Shown: positions 11,030-23,620 of the stretch, one piece after another
Layout: each line of letters starts with the position of its first letter
Numbering within the stretch: the first letter of the stretch is position 1
From: Acarospora socialis
Taxonomy: Eukaryota; Ascomycota; Lecanoromycetes; Acarosporales; Acarosporaceae
Reading direction: 5' to 3'
Length of the DNA: 64,000 nucleotides
NCBI GenBank assembly: GCA_025617375.2
Contig: JAMYGW020000006.1
Span: forward strand, 873,001-937,000
Program-made: the position numbers and the translations under genes
Notes under the pieces: generated by a model
Databases searched by the model: none
Seen by the model: the letters and a program-made list of their open reading frames with translations, nothing else
What the model was told of the DNA's origin: nothing

Positions 11030-13332
11030 ATGTATTCGACCTCGCAGCCGGTCTCGACGTCGGCGAATGGCATGGGAAGCGACATAATAGCCGGTTCCGG
11101 GACGATCAACCCAGCTGCGTTGAACAGTGCAGGTAGAAGACCTATCTTTCCGCCTCGTGATCTGCCCGATCAGCTTGGCGCATGGGGTGGTGATGCGCAA
11201 CGGGCTTGAGGCTACCATAAGCCGATCGAGCATGTCGCGATGGCTTCGAGGTCTTGTTGGCATGAGTTTGGCTGACGTCGATTCTGTGCTCACAGCAGTG
11301 CTTCCTCCGCCGTCGACGGTGAATGCGCCAAGCACGAGCCCGCGAGGCACCAAGCGAAGCCGTTCGCCGGAGCCCTACGGAGACCTGCCGGCCGGGCCTG
11401 AAGGTGACGACGTCGGTATGTTGATCACCCATCAATTCATTATTTGGCGTCCTGGCGACCGCGCATAAATCGATGACGGCTGTGTTGTTGTCTTGATGGT
11501 GGAAATGCTAACTAATACGCTGCGTTGCGTCAGACGATTCTAAGCCGAGAAAACGTGGCAGACCACCAAAATCCAAGGTCTCGGGCCCGGGGCCCCCAAG
11601 CCCGTTGGCGACACCTCACAAATCATCCCAGACGATAGCGCAGCAGAACAAGACGCCGCAGTTGCAGACGCAAGGTCTACCGCCACCCAAGAATATAACA
11701 CCGACCCAGTCATCGCCGCCCAAAGCCACGCCGACGAAGACGGTGGTGAAGGCCTTACCGACCGTCCGAGACCATACGACCGATCAGCTCGGAGCGGAAG
11801 GCGACGAGTACATACCGAGGGAATACGACGAGGCGGGCGAGAAAAAGGTCACCGCGACCGGACATCCGCTCGATGGACGCGAATACCGGTGTCGGACCTT
11901 CTTCGTACCAAACAGAGGCGATAAACTGTTCATGCTGGCGACGGAATGCGCGCGTGTTCTGGGGTATCGAGATTCCTACCTGTTGTTCAATAAGAACCGA
12001 TCTCTCTACAAGATCATTGCCACCCAAGCGGAGAAAGATGATTTGATACATCAAGAGATACTCCCGTATTCTTACCGCTCGCGTCAGATTGCTATCGTGA
12101 CGGCCAAGTCCATGTTCCGACAGTTCGGCAGCAGGGTGATCGTCAACGGCAGACGTGTGCGCGATGATTACTGGGAGGGAAAGGCAAGGAAGCAAGGCTT
12201 CACCGAGGAGGACCTCGCAGGAGAGAAGAGACCGGGAGCTGCCAAAGCCAGAGATGCGGCGGCTGCAGAGGCTGCAAACGCGGGGCCCCTGGCGCTCGGT
12301 CAACTTGAAAATATCATTTACGCCAACGGACCGGGACATCTTGAAGGGCACCCTCAACCGCAACCCTTACAGCCTGGTATGGCTGGACCTACTCCGACAA
12401 GTATCGCGCCGCTGCCGATGATTCATCTGGCACCGCAAGAAGATTTCAGATTAAGAGACTATGGAAATATACCACGACCCCGACAGGAGATAACTGGAGC
12501 GCCATACCAGGATCGGACACAGCCCAGCGCCACTTCAGAGATCTTGAATCAAGCCGCGCATACCGCAGAATTTAACAAGGTCGTCAACCAGCAAAGAGCA
12601 CATCGAGGGAAATACTTGGACGACTTCTGGAGCAAGCCTCGCGAGATTGCCGTCTCCGCCTCCCAACAGCAGCAGAGTGATCCGGTCAGTCAGTCTTTGC
12701 AGTCACCTCAGCTGGGGTCGAGCGGTATGATGGGAGCCGGTCCGCAGCCGATACTGCAGCATACTCCATCCCAGATGATGGCTCCCCAAGCATATTCACA
12801 GCAACAGCATCAGCCAAACTCTCTAGCACAATCACCCATACGAGGTATACCGCCGTCGATCCGACCAGATCAGATGCACCATCGGTCGCCCAATCTCCCA
12901 ATCTCCGGAATTTCGGGACAACAGTCTCCTTACAGTTATCCGCAGCATTCCCAAATGTGGGGTCAGCCACCTCCACCTCCACAGCCATCTCCGATAGCCA
13001 CACATCACACCATGTCGCATTATAGTCCCCACGTACAACAACACTCCCCTCATCCGACGCAGTCTCCACATCATCCTCCACCACAGCTACATCACCAACA
13101 GAGCAGTAGCTCGCTCCACGGCGGCTCCATGGGGTATCAAGGCATTCCGAGCATGGGACCGGGCGGGTATCCTGGAGTTGGGGCCCGTGGACTGTATCAA
13201 CCACAGCCCGGTCAAAGTTCTCAGCAGTTTATGCCACAAACAACTGCAGGCGGTCAGCCGGGCTTGCAGGGTTGGGCTCCACCTCACCAGCAAGGTCAGC
13301 CTGGTGGGTCACAAAATTGGGGAGGATACTGA
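11030..13332 (+). CDS. NPL6: RSC7/Npl6-type chromatin remodelling complex subunit
   Basis: Predicted 673 aa from exons 11030-11132, 11296-11415 and 11534-13332. The middle exon encodes a KRSRSPEPYG segment, and exon 3 opens with the AT-hook RKRGRPPK (residues about 80-87). Residues about 176-290 match the RSC7/Swp82 domain, with REYRCRTFFVPNRGDKLFML, ATECARVLGYRDSYLLFNK and YSYRSRQIAIVTAKSMFRQF. The rest (about 390-673) is Gln/Pro/His-rich low complexity, as in filamentous fungi. Yeast Rsc7 (Npl6) is part of the RSC nucleosome-remodelling complex; the AT-hook suggests direct DNA contact. The start at 11030 is the first ATG after an in-frame stop. Exon 2 can begin at either CAG of a CAGCAG acceptor. 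Confidence 0.92.
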
Positions 13333-14554
13333 GTTATTCGGAAGATCCTTGACGACCAACACATGTGATTGCCAGCTTTGAAGAGTGGATGTATGAGACT
13401 ATGATTAGCCAGGTGTCTGGTGTCAGGGGTTGGTCTGTAACTCGACCTTGATGCCATGGTCCCTTGGCCTCGATTTCTGTATAATGTTTTCTTGCTATTG
13501 TTATTACCCGCATCCGATACACTCACCTCTGCTCTTACCTCAACATTTTGCATACGTACTTGATCACCCGCTTTCACTTCTGTGTACAAATTCCCTGTGG
13601 AGGGTTTCGTGGGGTTGAAAGTGGGTGGACAGGATCGACAGGTGCCGTCTTCACCTCCCACTTCCCATCCATTGTATTCACGGTTCGAGCCGCCTCCTCA
13701 TCTTGTAATTTCCTGGGGTTTCCACACCTCGAGAGAGCTATGTGTCTCCATCTCGGTGCTTTGTCTGCATTTTCTCTTGTTAGCTACTGTCGTCGCTGCA
13801 TATCGTCTCTAGGTCAGAGTCAGGGTCAGGAGTGGGAGTTGCATAGCGTCCGGCTTCGATTTTTGTTCAGAGCGAGGCAGGACATATTGAGATGCAATGG
13901 TCGATCGGTCTGGGTCACAGGCACGGGTAAAATTGACGATCTAGGGCATAGGATACAGCTGGGAGGGGTGCAACTGGAACGTAACCCAGCGAAGACACCA
14001 CAGTCTGGTGGCCGATGGATATGGCGACGGTGACGCTTCGATTGGCTTAGGGGTGGGATGGGGTGCCATACTGGGCCGGGGCGGGCTGGAAATACATATC
14101 AAGGAGATTTTCATCTCGTAATTTAATTCTTAAGTATCATATTCAATATCTACTCGACCGAACAATGACAAACCCTCCATTGTCTCTGACCTTCAGCTAT
14201 TTTGTTGGTTTGGCTCTGACGATTTCAGTGAGGTTAATGAGTGGGTATCTTAATTCGAAAGCGGTGAATGTTGAGTTCAACGATCAGGAGCTATGTTCTT
14301 GGCGATGAGCTACCCTGCGTCCGCCTTCTACCTCACCACCTTCCCTCCTATCTTTCTTTATTACCACATTGAACTTTCCCCCCCACCTTATCTTGAACTC
14401 AATGTCTTCCTTCCCTCAGACCTGAGCCTAACCCACCACGTCTCCCAGCTCCCCGTTTATCCGCTCCTAAAGCGCTCCAAGTATCTTCTTCTCTCGTCGC
14501 AGTATTCCCTAGACACAAGTGTCAATCACGTCTCTGCTCTCTATCCGGAATCAT
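13333..14554. other. Intergenic spacer after RSC7 gene
   Basis: Convergent spacer between RSC7/Npl6 and the trypsin-fold gene. It is pyrimidine-rich and probably holds both 3' UTRs. No additional gene is recognised. Confidence 0.5.
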
Positions 14555-16160
14555 CTAACCATACCTATACCGACTCCCAAGTTCTCCGGGCAACACAACC
14601 TCGCACCCCAACGAACTCTCTATATCCTCCATCACGTCTTGGATCGGCGTCACGTAGCCCCACCCACCGGCCGTGTGACAACCGACCAGCAGACCACAGA
14701 GCTGACCGATTATACTTGTCACCCATGCGCCTGAATCGCCGTTTCGGCTGAAAGGATAGACACGGTCTCCCCCAACAGAACACCACTCTGTGGTACCTTC
14801 CGGCGGCCCTCCGGGTAACCTGACCTGCGACCTAATCTCATTCATACGACCTCTTGACCACCCGCTCGCAGCACCTCCTTTGTGGATTCTGCGACCCGGT
14901 TCGAGCGTGGTGAAGTCATCGACATCGGTAAAGTACACTGACGGACGTCTAGCGTACCGACTATCGTTCAGCGGCTGTTGGCAGGTTCTTGTCAGCTGCA
15001 ATTCTCCAGAACACGCACTCGCGTGACTCAGGCGTGAAGCGTACCTCATTCACCACAGAGTGACCGTCGTCCAGGAGCACGAGGCCCCAGTCCAGACTCC
15101 ACCCGCTAGGAGTGACTTTGAGTCCTGATGTGGCGAAGGCACGCCCAAGTTTTCGATCTTGAGTACGAACCTCGGATAGACTCAATTCGTCTCTCTGGAT
15201 CTTGTCCAAATACCTCTCGCGGAACTCCTCGTCTCTAGAATCCTTGTACCTCTCTAGGAATCCTCTGTTCCAGGCAAGGGAATCCTGTAAGGAGCGCTCA
15301 TTCTCCGTCACGCTAGGGTGGGATACTTCAATCGCGTGCGGCTTCCAGGTCGTACGGACAATAGCTTTTCAAATCATCCACATTCAGTCAGCAGCTCATC
15401 ACAAACGAGGGCCCCTCACACCGCCATCGTACACCACAGCGTACGACGAAGACACAAGGAATCTCTCACCATCATTTCCTCGGGACAAAACGTGGTGACA
15501 CGTCATCCCCACCCTCTTCATCTCTCCATCCATCCACAAGTCCAAATACCCACCCATTGTTCCCTCCAGCACCACATCGCCGTCCACACCAATGCTTCTG
15601 CCCATCCCAAACATCCCCTCGTCTGCCGCCCTCACTACCCCAGCAACCACTACCTCCACCTCCACCTCCACCTCGTCCCCTTCCTGCACCTCGTTCCCTT
15701 CAACCACCTCGTCGCCCTCCTCAAGCTCATCCTCACTATCCACCTCGCCCAGAACCTCGGCGCACAGCTTCTTAATCGCCCACACAACCCCAACCCACCC
15801 CTCCACACAGCTCCCCTTCTCCAGACTAATCAACACCGTCACCGGGCACTGCTCCTCCCGCCGATCATCCCACCCGCGCCGAAACACCTCGACCGCACGC
15901 CATTCGTCGCCGTTTCGACGCACGAGCGACATGACGCGCGGCTTGAGCCGGGGTTCCCAGAGAGCGACGATCGGGTGCGACAACCCGACCGGGTACGTGT
16001 GCAAGGCGGAGGGGAAGCCTGAATCTTCGGCACTGCAGCGGGGTTGGGGGTGCGGGCAGGTCGTGTAGCAGTGCGCTGAGTGGAAGTGGTGTGGGTCATG
16101 GTAGGAGGAGCAGAGGGAGGTTAGGCGGACGAGGCGGTGTTGGAGAGTGCTGCTGTTCAT
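14555..16160 (-). CDS. Trypsin-fold (PA clan-like) serine protease-related protein, fungal uncharacterised family
   Basis: Predicted 497 aa, exons 16160-15407, 15364-15045 and 14974-14555 (introns 42 and 70 nt). Candidate triad residues occur in order: His in MTCHHVL (about 222/223), Asp in SGWSLDWGLVLLD (about 343), and Ser in FSRNGDSGAWV (about 439), the GDSGA signature of chymotrypsin-like proteases. The upstream segment ALHTYPVGLSHPIVALWEP is typical of a widespread fungal family that has not been characterised. There is no signal peptide, so a cytosolic or nuclear site is likely. An unusual acidic low-complexity block with alternating Glu/Val lies just before the catalytic His, encoded by a (CCTCCA) microsatellite. 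The first ATG in frame is 16160. The 42-nt intron is short but keeps phase and restores a Pro codon. Confidence 0.82.
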
Positions 16161-17321
16161 GACGGTGCGGGGTAGGTGGGTGGGGTTAGAGGAGTTGAGT
16201 ATGGTGGATGGTGCTGTAGGTGGATGGATGGATCGGTCTGGTGCGCGAAGAAGATGCCCTAATTTTCCGTGTGTCGTCTTTGTAGAGATCGTTTCGATGA
16301 AGCGCAGCAATGGAGATAGAGAGCAGAAGAATAAGAACGAAAGAAAAGAGAGATTTATTATCTCGTCTGAGACCTCGAATTATACTGGAGATCCGTCACC
16401 CCATTTTCGATCCAATCGAGTGTAGTACAGATGCTTCCCACAGTACATCTCCTTTTGGTTTGATCTGATGTGCTTCCAGACGGATCAAGATCAATTGTGA
16501 ATACAACTGCCATCAATTCCTAACATTCCGTTCGCGAACTACCAGTTTTCATCTGGTATTTCTCATTGTGCGATTGCACGTACATGGAATGATCTGAGAC
16601 GGAGGAAATAGCATGTAAAGCGTGTTGAAAGGGCCTATCATAACATAGCCCCGGTGACGATTGCACATACTCGTACAGAGGTCTAATGGTATTAAGATGA
16701 ATGAGAAGGGTAAGAGACAACTCTCCCTAGACTCACTGATACCGAAGCTCACCTGAGAGAGCCGGAGAACGGGATTTCTAAATTTGCGATCGTGATGGTT
16801 CAACTTTTCATTTGCGGTCTGATGTGACATGAAGTGATTAACTGCCGTCATTGCGCTGTGTAGCTTAAACGCTACCCCTGTTTTCCGTTCAGGTAAAACT
16901 TGCCGTTTTCATCTCACAATCAAGTCGCGGTAGCCGCCAACCCTGGCTATACGCGCGCACTTTACTGTAACAGGGGGGAACTTGCGACTCTTCAGGCATG
17001 AAGATCTGTCTCTTATTCTGCAAATGACATTCCCCGTCCATATTACAGTACGTTGCAATTCACTTCCCTTGCTCCTGCCATCAGATCGACCACATATTGC
17101 CTTATTCGAGAACCAAACCTCGGTCATCCACAAAAGCCCTGGCTAGCAGACCGCGCCGGCCCTCCTTTTAATTCGCCATTGGCGCTGATGCACGCCCTTT
17201 AGCTCGACGCCTTCGTCCCCTTTCTGCTAGCACAGCAACACCGCTGCAGTGCTTACGGATTATCGTTATTGCTCCATGATGTTTATGCACCATGAGCTTG
17301 TCTAGCCCTTGAGCTCGAGCC
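16161..17321. other. Divergent promoter region
   Basis: Spacer between the trypsin-fold gene (-) and the coiled-coil gene (+). Short open frames here show no resemblance to proteins. It is likely a divergent promoter. Confidence 0.5.
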
Positions 17322-20300
17322 ATGGACCATTTCAAGCATAACGGCGCCCCTTTGGACCCTGGCCCTCCCACCGCGCCTTCACGCCAGAAGCAAGCCTTAC
17401 CCGTGAAGATTTCAGTGCCTTCGTTCTCCGCCTTCCGAGCACAGACACCACGCATATCGGTGGCTTCACCTGTCCGCCGGAAACCACTCCCGCCGAACGC
17501 TTCACCTCTCCTAACAAAGCCTTCCTCTGGTGCTGCTGCCCAAGCTGCAGTGAGGAAAACCGACTACGACGACTCCCCCATTGGAGCTACACTGCAACAT
17601 CCCCCAACTGGGTTGGACAATGCATTATGGGCGTCACAGTCCTGGACAAGCTCGCCGCCGTTAGTAGTGAGGGATCTTGACAGGTATAGCAGGCCTCGTG
17701 TGCTCTGCGTTGGTTCGGTTGACTAAGTAGACGCTGTCATTAGGTACCCTCACGGTCAGACACCCTTGACTCCACGCGTATCAGTGAACGGGAAGATACC
17801 TGCTGTAGTTGCAGGAGAAAATATACCTCCACGAACACGGGCGCCTCACGTTAGATTAGCCAGCGAGCCCGTGATACACAGTCCTGCGCATGGGTCCTTC
17901 GATCAGAAGAGTGGTGGAGTCCAGAGATCTGCGACAATGTCCTTACGTCCTGCAGCGGCAACAGCACCTTTACGACTTGATGCCACTTCTCGAACTGTCT
18001 CTGATCAGTCCAATGAATCTTACGACTCCACATCAACCTACAAACCACCCAAATCTCCTGGCAGCAGGCTCACGACCTTTTTTGGTTGGAAGACCTCATC
18101 ACCCGTCGGAGAGTCGTCAAGCACTACATTTTCAGACAATGGGCATTCGCCGATGCCGTCGCCTCTTTCACCATCACCACAGAGCTCCTCATCCTCACAC
18201 AAGTCTGTACCTTTAGTGGTAGATATAGCAAAAGCTGCCGCAACACCGAAGGCTTCAGATCTCGCTCACTCTGGCCTACCTTTGCCAAGGTCTACGCCTG
18301 CCATGGCAACACAGGTGGGCGAGATGGAAGAGGAGTTACGGGAAGTCAGCTCGGAGCTGGCAGCCTCTATCAAAAGGGAGATGGAGTTGGAAGATTTGGT
18401 AGATCGTTTACAACTGGAAGCTAGCCAAGGACCAGACAACAATCGTCGGACGAGTGATTACTTTTCCGATTCTGGCACCAGTTCAGTGCGGTACGCTCAC
18501 AGTGAGATAGGGGGAAAGTCGGAGGATTTGGAGAAGTGGAAGAGGACATTAGAGCAAGACAAGGCGCAGTTCAAGGTCGATTTTACACAAAAGTTGCAGA
18601 CAGAGCGAGGGCGGAGGAAAGTCTTAGAGGACCACATTCACAGATTGGAGGAACAAGCACAACACGTTGGTGACTCTGTTGCGATTCACAAAGTGAACAT
18701 TCGGGCTGACAGTAGGCAGTCGAATCGAGGGCGCAGTGACTCAACCAGCGCGATGAGCAAAGTAAGAGAGCTGGAGGCATCACTCGAGGATGTGCGGCGA
18801 AAACTCTTGGAAGAGCGGCAATTGAAGGAGAACTTTGAAGACCTTCTGACAGCACTGCGAGCGGAGATTGAAGAACATCAGAATGAGCGAGATGACCTTC
18901 GCGACGAAATTGTCCCCCAGTTGCAAGCACGGGTCGAGGGTTTGGAAGCGGAAGCAGCAGAGTCCCAAAAACTTACGTACGACTATAGCCGAATGCAACA
19001 AGAGATACAGTCTCTTAAAAACGAAAATACGACCCTTGTGAATGCCAGGCGCTTACAGCTCGAGATGCAACAGCAGCAAGCCCGGTTCAACTCTATCGCA
19101 GAAGAGGGCGAGTCTGAGGCACAATCGAATATGGGACTGACTAGATCGAACTCGTTAGCCCGCGGTTTAAGGAATGATGGCTTGTCAAGGTCGGCCTCAT
19201 TGTCGCGATCGAAAACGATTGTGGCTAAGGAACGAGAATCACGCGATTCTTTAGCGGACCGAGTGAAGGATATCGAACTGCAGCGTGATGCCCTTCATAA
19301 GGCATTGAAGAGCTTGCTCGAGAGACAGGACTACCAGAACCGAGAAACCCAAAAACGGATGCGAGCGCTGGAGGCCGAACGTGACAAAGCCATTCAGTCC
19401 GGATCACCGCGGCGGCAGGGCTATGAGCGGGAGGTGTCTTGTTTGAGAGAAGAGATCAATCATCTACGGCGACGAGCAGACGACGCTCTGGAGCAAAAGT
19501 GGCAATGTGAGAAAGGGCTAGGTGGGCTGAAGATGGACCTTGATCGGGCTGAGCAGGAGACCGGCTCATTACGGAAGCTGTTACACGAACACGAAATTGT
19601 GGTTCCTGAGGCTCCGAACAGGAGTCAAGAGTCTGATTTGGGCGACAATCAGACCGGCTCTGCATCATTGGAGAAAGCATACAAAGAGCTACAGACCACA
19701 CACGCCTTATCTTTGGCCCGCATACGCGAACTGCGAGGATCAGCGCCAATGCTTGCCGATGATGCCGAGACGGCCAATACTCTGGAGCTTCTCAAGAAGA
19801 GCATCTCGGAAGCCGAGGTCGAACGCGACCTGGCTGAGCAGCAAGCCGGGCAATATCGAGCCCAAGCCGAGTCGCTCCAGGAAGCCGAATCCTTCCACGC
19901 CAGCGAGAACAACAGCCTCGCCGGTCAGCTCCGAGCATCCGCCGACCGCGTTGAAGCACTGGCGGAGCAAGTCCGGCAGCAACTCGAAGCTAACAGCGCC
20001 CTCCGCCAACGCCTCGCCGAAGCCATCACCCGGGGCGAAAACGAGCAGCGCGCATCCACCACCCGCATCATCGAAATGCAAGGCCGGCTCAAGTCGCTCG
20101 AAGACAAAGTCATGGCCGCCCAGCAACACTCCGAAGACGCCGTCGCCCAGCACGAAGACGAGATCCGCGAGCTGCGCGACAGTCACAACGTGCAGCTGCA
20201 GCGCATCAAGAGCGGCCTCCGCACGCCCGTTTCCTTTTCACCACAGTCGCAATCGCCCCTGTCGCCCCTCTTCAGCGCCAAGTCACCGAAGCTGGCCATC

Positions 20301-20619
20301 ACGAGCAGCGGCATCGCCATGTCGCTCAACAAGGCCCTGCGCACGGAGTTTTTGGAGAAGCGCGTCGAGGAGCTGGAGAAGGCGCTCCGCGACGCGGATA
20401 AGGAGATGGAGGAGGTCGTGTCGCGCATGAATATGGCGCAGATCGAGGTCATGGAGTTGCAGTCTGCTAGGTATGTTTGTCTCCGACGTTAAGGTATACT
20501 GGAAAAGGGAGGTGTGGGTAGCTAATAGAATGAGCAGAGACGAGGCCACGCGCCAGACGCGGAAACTGCAGGCGCAGATCCTGGCCGAGAGGGAGAAGGT
20601 CAAGGTCCTGATGTCCTAG
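17322..20619 (+). CDS. Large coiled-coil protein, conserved in filamentous fungi
   Basis: Predicted 1056 aa from exons 17322-17683, 17744-20470 and 20538-20619. Both splice junctions split an Arg codon correctly. The N-terminal about 300 residues are Ser/Pro-rich and disordered and contain the motif RLTTFFGWKTSSP. From about 300 to the end the sequence is almost continuous heptad-like coiled coil rich in Glu, Lys, Arg and Leu (for example AQHVGDSVAIHKVNIR, VRELEASLEDVRRKLLEERQ), with a Ser/Pro linker near 920 followed by another helix. The architecture suggests a cytoskeletal, spindle-pole or polarity scaffold, but I cannot assign a named function. Fungal databases often label such proteins M-protein-repeat or similar. 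The gene is convergent with NUG1. Confidence 0.83.
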
Positions 20620-21687
20620 GCCGGATCACACGATCCCACGTCCGCATCCTCTCGACTTCCCGCCCGCCCTTATATCGCTTCCTGCTGCATACCATCCTCC
20701 TTGATTATTCCCTACGTTCTACACGGCTCTCTCTGCCATGGAGCGACCACTTGTATTCCACCGCATTGCCTCGCGACGGTCTCGCATTTACAACCGGTGC
20801 ATCGGCGTCATCTCAGGCTACATATTTCTGCATCACGGACGTTGGATATGGTTTCCTCTACTCGTTTTTTGGCTATGATATCATATCCTTAATCTCCGAG
20901 CAGCATTGGTATCCCCCGGTCAGCCTGTTTGTCGGAGGACTCCGTCTTCTGCATGACGGGAAGGTTGGCATTCTCGTGCGCGTCGGTTCCGCTCCCCGTT
21001 GGATAGATAATAGATACCCTGACGTTAGACTTATCACCCAGAAAGTCAACCAATTGGCGAGGTCCCTATCAAAGAACCTAATATGATACTCGACGTTTGC
21101 CTCATCCCAACGGCTCTCTCTCCGTATCTCTGATTCCGTCCCCCTTTACCTGATACTCGAACCATGACGTAGATCTGCATCCTAACCTCGCCGTCTTATC
21201 CCTTACACCTTTCTCGTCCCTACGTACCACTAGTCCTTTTCCTGCCTGGTCTAGACATCACATCTGGTCCACCGCAAAGTCGTCCTACAAGATCGAGGGA
21301 AAGACTCACGGCGCTGTAGAGATTGTGCCTATTTGCTTCCCTTTGCCATACTGTAGACGTAGTTCTACTTTCCTCAAACTCAACCCGTTCGAAACGATAC
21401 AGCGAGGTCCTGTTGGGTTGTAGGAGGGGGAGGTTGGGAAGTGAAGGGGAGGGGAGGGAGTCATGGTGATGATACGGTATGGGATGCCGGGCTTGGGAGT
21501 CGGGTGCTGCGATACTCGAATCGAACCACGCAAACGGGTTGGTTCCTTCGATGCCCAAGCCACAATGTAGTTAATGTATATTGCGGACGACTGCGATCAG
21601 ATCCGAGCGTCAGCAGCGGGATTAGGTCATTTCGTTCGTGAACAAGCACCCATGTTTCGTAGCACTATGTCTAGCGATCTTCTACTT
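20620..21687. other. Convergent spacer
   Basis: Between the stops of the coiled-coil gene and NUG1. It holds probable 3' UTRs. Open frames on both strands are short and unlike proteins. Confidence 0.5.
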
Positions 21688-23520
21688 TCATTCCCGCATA
21701 CCACCCTCCTCCTCCTCTCCCTCGCCTTGACCACCATCCCCCCAAAGCCCCTCAATCCGAAACTCCCTGCTCCACTCCCGCACAATCTCCTTCCTATCCC
21801 CACTCCCACCTTCCCCTGCACTCTTTCCCCCCTCCTCTTTCCCCTCGCCCTCACCCCCCACCACCACCTCCAAAACCGGCGCCTCCACCCAGCTCACAAT
21901 CCGCCCGTCCCTCCAATCACTCAGCACGCTCATCGCCGCCCCGTGCAGATTCGGGACGCCCCCTTTCCCCAGCCGTCCCCGCTTTCGCGCAACCTGGACC
22001 AGGAAATCGGTCGTCGTGTCCGCGCTTCCGCCGGCCGGCATGAGCGGCGGGAGGGCGTAGAGGTCGAGGAGCTTGGCGAAGAGGGAGGGGGAGGATGAGA
22101 GGCGGGTGAGGAGCAGGGTGATGGCGGGGAGGGGGTCAGAGATGTGTTTGGGGGGGAGGGCGTTTAGAAGGAGAAGGCGGGCTTGATTGTCCTGGTCGGT
22201 TGATTTTGCGGGTTTGTTGTTGTTGTGGTTGTTGTTTGTGTGGACGTTGGTGGGGGTAGGGTTGCCGGTTGCGGAAGACGAGGAGGACGACGTAGAGGTG
22301 GAGGGGAAGACGATGCCGGGCGAGTCGATGAGTTTGAGTTTGTTGTCGAGCTTGACTTCACGCAGGGCGGTGGTGACGCCGGCTTCGGCGCCGACGGGGC
22401 AGGCGGTGGAGGAGTTGTGGTGGTTGCCGCCGAGACGGGAGGTGAGGGCGTTGATGACGGAGGATTTGCCGACGTTCGGGTAGCCGATGACGCCGACGGA
22501 GATGGAGCGCTTGAGTTGCTTGGAGTGGGCGTAGGATTTCAGGGCGCGGAAGAGCGTCTCGCTGGTGCGCTTGACGGTGAGGTGTTTGTGGTCGAACGTC
22601 TTGGCATTTGGGGCCGGGTTGGAGGCGCGGAGAGGCAGGGTCGGGAAGTAGCGGCGGAGGTGGGTGAGCCAGGCTTTGAGCACTGCTGGGGGGATCAGGT
22701 CGATTTTGTTGAGGATGAGGATCAGACGTTTGCTGCCGCCTTCTGCGGCCATGATTTGCCGCTCCACTTCCTTGCTGCGGGTCCCTTCAGGGTCGCGGGC
22801 GTCGAGAACGTAGAGGATGACGTCGGCGGAGGAGGTGACGGTCTTGAAGACCTTGTCGAAGGCGCGGCGAGAGGTTTCTGGTCGGGTCGGTGCGACTGGT
22901 ATTGTGGAGTCGGTGACTGTGGTGCGCTTGTCGCCATCAGTAGACTCGTCATCTTCGTCCATCTCGTCCGCACTACCGCCGTCCTCTTCTCCGTCGAACT
23001 CTACTGCTCGAGCTCTGGCGGATGCCACTAACGCAGCCATTGGATTTGAGTCGTCATCCTCGACATCTTCATCCATTGCTTCGTCGTCGAGCAGCTCTTC
23101 CTCTTCATCTCCCACCTCTTTGTTGACGTTCGAGTCCTCTTCCATCGTCTCTGCAACGCCATTCCTCCTGGCTTTTGCTCCTTCTCTTTTCCTAACAGCT
23201 TCTTCCTCCTTCAACCTCTTCTTCTCCTCGATCTCGTGGAGCAACTTGTCTTTGTACGGGAAAAGGTTCGGGATTCCGGGATCTTTCTTGAGCCGAGTGC
23301 GCCATTCTGGATTCTAGAACCTATTAATATGGTCCAGTAGATTGTTTGGGAGGTCTGAGGTTACGTTTTTGGCAAGCTTTCGTTGCTTGCGCTGCTTTGA
23401 TGCGCTCGCTTTCTCGATCTTATGCCGCAGACGGACCGTTGTGCGCTTCGATTTCGGCTCTGAAAGGTTAGTACAAAGGACGGCTACATTGCAGCTTCAA
23501 AACATACTAGGCTTCACCAT
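21688..23520 (-). CDS. NUG1: Nucleolar/nuclear GTP-binding protein, Nug1 (GNL3-like), 60S ribosome assembly
   Basis: Predicted 577 aa, exons 23520-23508 (MVKP), 23459-23365 and 23313-21688. The GTPase motifs are in circularly permuted order, as in the YlqF/Nug1 family: DARDPEGTRS (about 207-216), NKID (238-241), then the P-loop GYPNVGKSS (303-311) and DSPG (356-359). The basic N-terminus (KPKSKRTTVRLRHKIEKAS) and PEWRTRLKKDPGIPNLFPYK are the GNL3/Nug1 N-terminal domain. Nug1 acts in the nucleolus and nucleoplasm in maturation and export of pre-60S particles. Acidic runs (about 95-160) and Ser/Asn-rich inserts are low complexity. The two 5' introns are clear, with a TACTAAC branch site in the first. 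Confidence 0.96.
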
Positions 23521-23620
23521 ATCTGCACTGTTTTGGCTCAGAGAATTCCGAATTGTAGAAATAATTGTACATGTGTTGGGGTGTGGGGGTCTACATGGCG
23601 TTAGGCCGACATCAAACTTA

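Noticed and set aside
22225-23031. 268-codon open frame on the plus strand
   Set aside because: It is antisense to the clearly coding NUG1 gene and is open only because of high GC and low-complexity codons.
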